Below, in pieces: positions 14,394 through 14,603 of a DNA stretch of 14,603 nt. How positions within the stretch are numbered: the first letter of the stretch is position 1; each line of letters starts with the position of its first letter. The DNA is from Ruminococcaceae bacterium UBA1730 (GTDB lineage Bacteria > Bacillota > Clostridia > Oscillospirales > Acutalibacteraceae). The notes beneath the pieces are model-generated. The model saw only the letters and a list, made by a program, of their open reading frames with translations, had not been told where the DNA came from and did no database searches. The stretch covers positions 1-14,603 of the forward strand of contig DCII01000044.1 of assembly GCA_002315935.1 (NCBI GenBank), in the 5' to 3' direction. The position numbers were made by a program, and so were the translations under genes.

Positions 14394-14603
14394 ATGAACA
14401 AAACAACTGACGAGCTTATGAAATCGCTTGAAAATTCATCTACGTATGATGAGTTTTACAAGAAGGAAATGAATGAGCTTATTTTTGAATCAACATCAGC
14501 TTTTCTCAACAAAGTCATCAGAGAAAAGAACCTGAAAAAATCAGATATAATCAAAGGAAGCAATCTTGATAAAACTTATGTGAGTATTCCGCACGAGATT
14601 GTG
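14394..14603 (+). CDS. Helix-turn-helix (XRE-like) regulator, N-terminal part, runs off the window
   Basis: The open frame of 70 codons is uninterrupted to the window end and so is partial. AGAGG (14381-14385) is 8 bp before the ATG at 14394. The N-terminal MNKTTDELMKSLE, followed by an acidic helix, FLNKVIREKNLKKSDIIKGS and NLDKTYV, resembles a clostridial XRE-like family that I recall as often lying beside Ser/Thr kinases; in those the HTH continues with a YQIF.G segment. Here the last seven codons (SIPHEIV) do not match that expectation, so the protein may diverge, be frame-disrupted or be joined to other DNA at the window edge. It is divergent from the kinase and probably regulates or is regulated with it. 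Confidence 0.6.
   Translation, partial: MNKTTDELMKSLENSSTYDEFYKKEMNELIFESTSAFLNKVIREKNLKKSDIIKGSNLDKTYVSIPHEIV

Overview
The window looks like a chromosomal segment of a low-to-moderate GC, Gram-positive-type anaerobe of the class Clostridia, probably close to the Ruminococcaceae/Oscillospiraceae. This rests on a BofA-family (pro-sigma-K processing) gene, strong AGGAGG-type ribosome binding sites, extended -10 promoters (TGnTATAAT), a lipoprotein with a clean lipobox, zinc-ribbon/Thr-Pro-rich membrane proteins and an eukaryote-like Ser/Thr kinase. The assignment is inferred from gene content, not from a marker gene. I saw no rRNA, tRNA, IS element, prophage or CRISPR array.

Layout. (1) 1-211: an AT-rich divergent promoter region. 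One very good promoter points left out of the window; a second drives nadE. (2) 212-2162, + strand: nadE and pncB, two steps of the Preiss-Handler NAD salvage route, closed by a hairpin shared with the converging gene. (3) 2238-4933, - strand: a BofA-like membrane protein, then a PHP-domain metal-dependent hydrolase and a SurA/PrsA-like lipoprotein in tandem. (4) 5026-11588, + strand: a tight five-gene operon behind an extended -10 promoter: manA, an ABC-F ATPase, a cytoplasmic GH78-type alpha-L-rhamnosidase-like enzyme, a GNAT acetyltransferase and a Gfo/Idh/MocA oxidoreductase. Adjacent genes are 2-3 bp apart or overlap by 1 bp. (5) 11670-11707: a 13-bp perfect stem serving as a shared terminator for the converging operons. 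(6) 11710-14320, - strand: a Ser/Thr kinase with three C-terminal membrane helices, then, behind its own promoter, two zinc-ribbon proteins, the second being a single-pass membrane protein with a Thr/Glu/Pro-rich stalk. (7) 14394-14603, + strand: the N-terminal 70 codons of a helix-turn-helix (XRE-like) regulator divergent from the kinase; its last codons depart from what I expect for the family.

How they work together. The NAD pair turns nicotinate into NAD with nadD supplied elsewhere. The manA operon looks like intracellular glycan/deoxysugar processing (glycosidase, sugar oxidoreductase, sugar-phosphate isomerase) with an acetyltransferase and a translation-type ATPase; no transporter lies in the window. 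The most system-like part is the right end: a membrane-tethered kinase, a divergent XRE-like regulator and two zinc-ribbon proteins whose promoter is wrapped by two inverted repeats. I infer a signalling module, but its signal and substrates cannot be read from the sequence.
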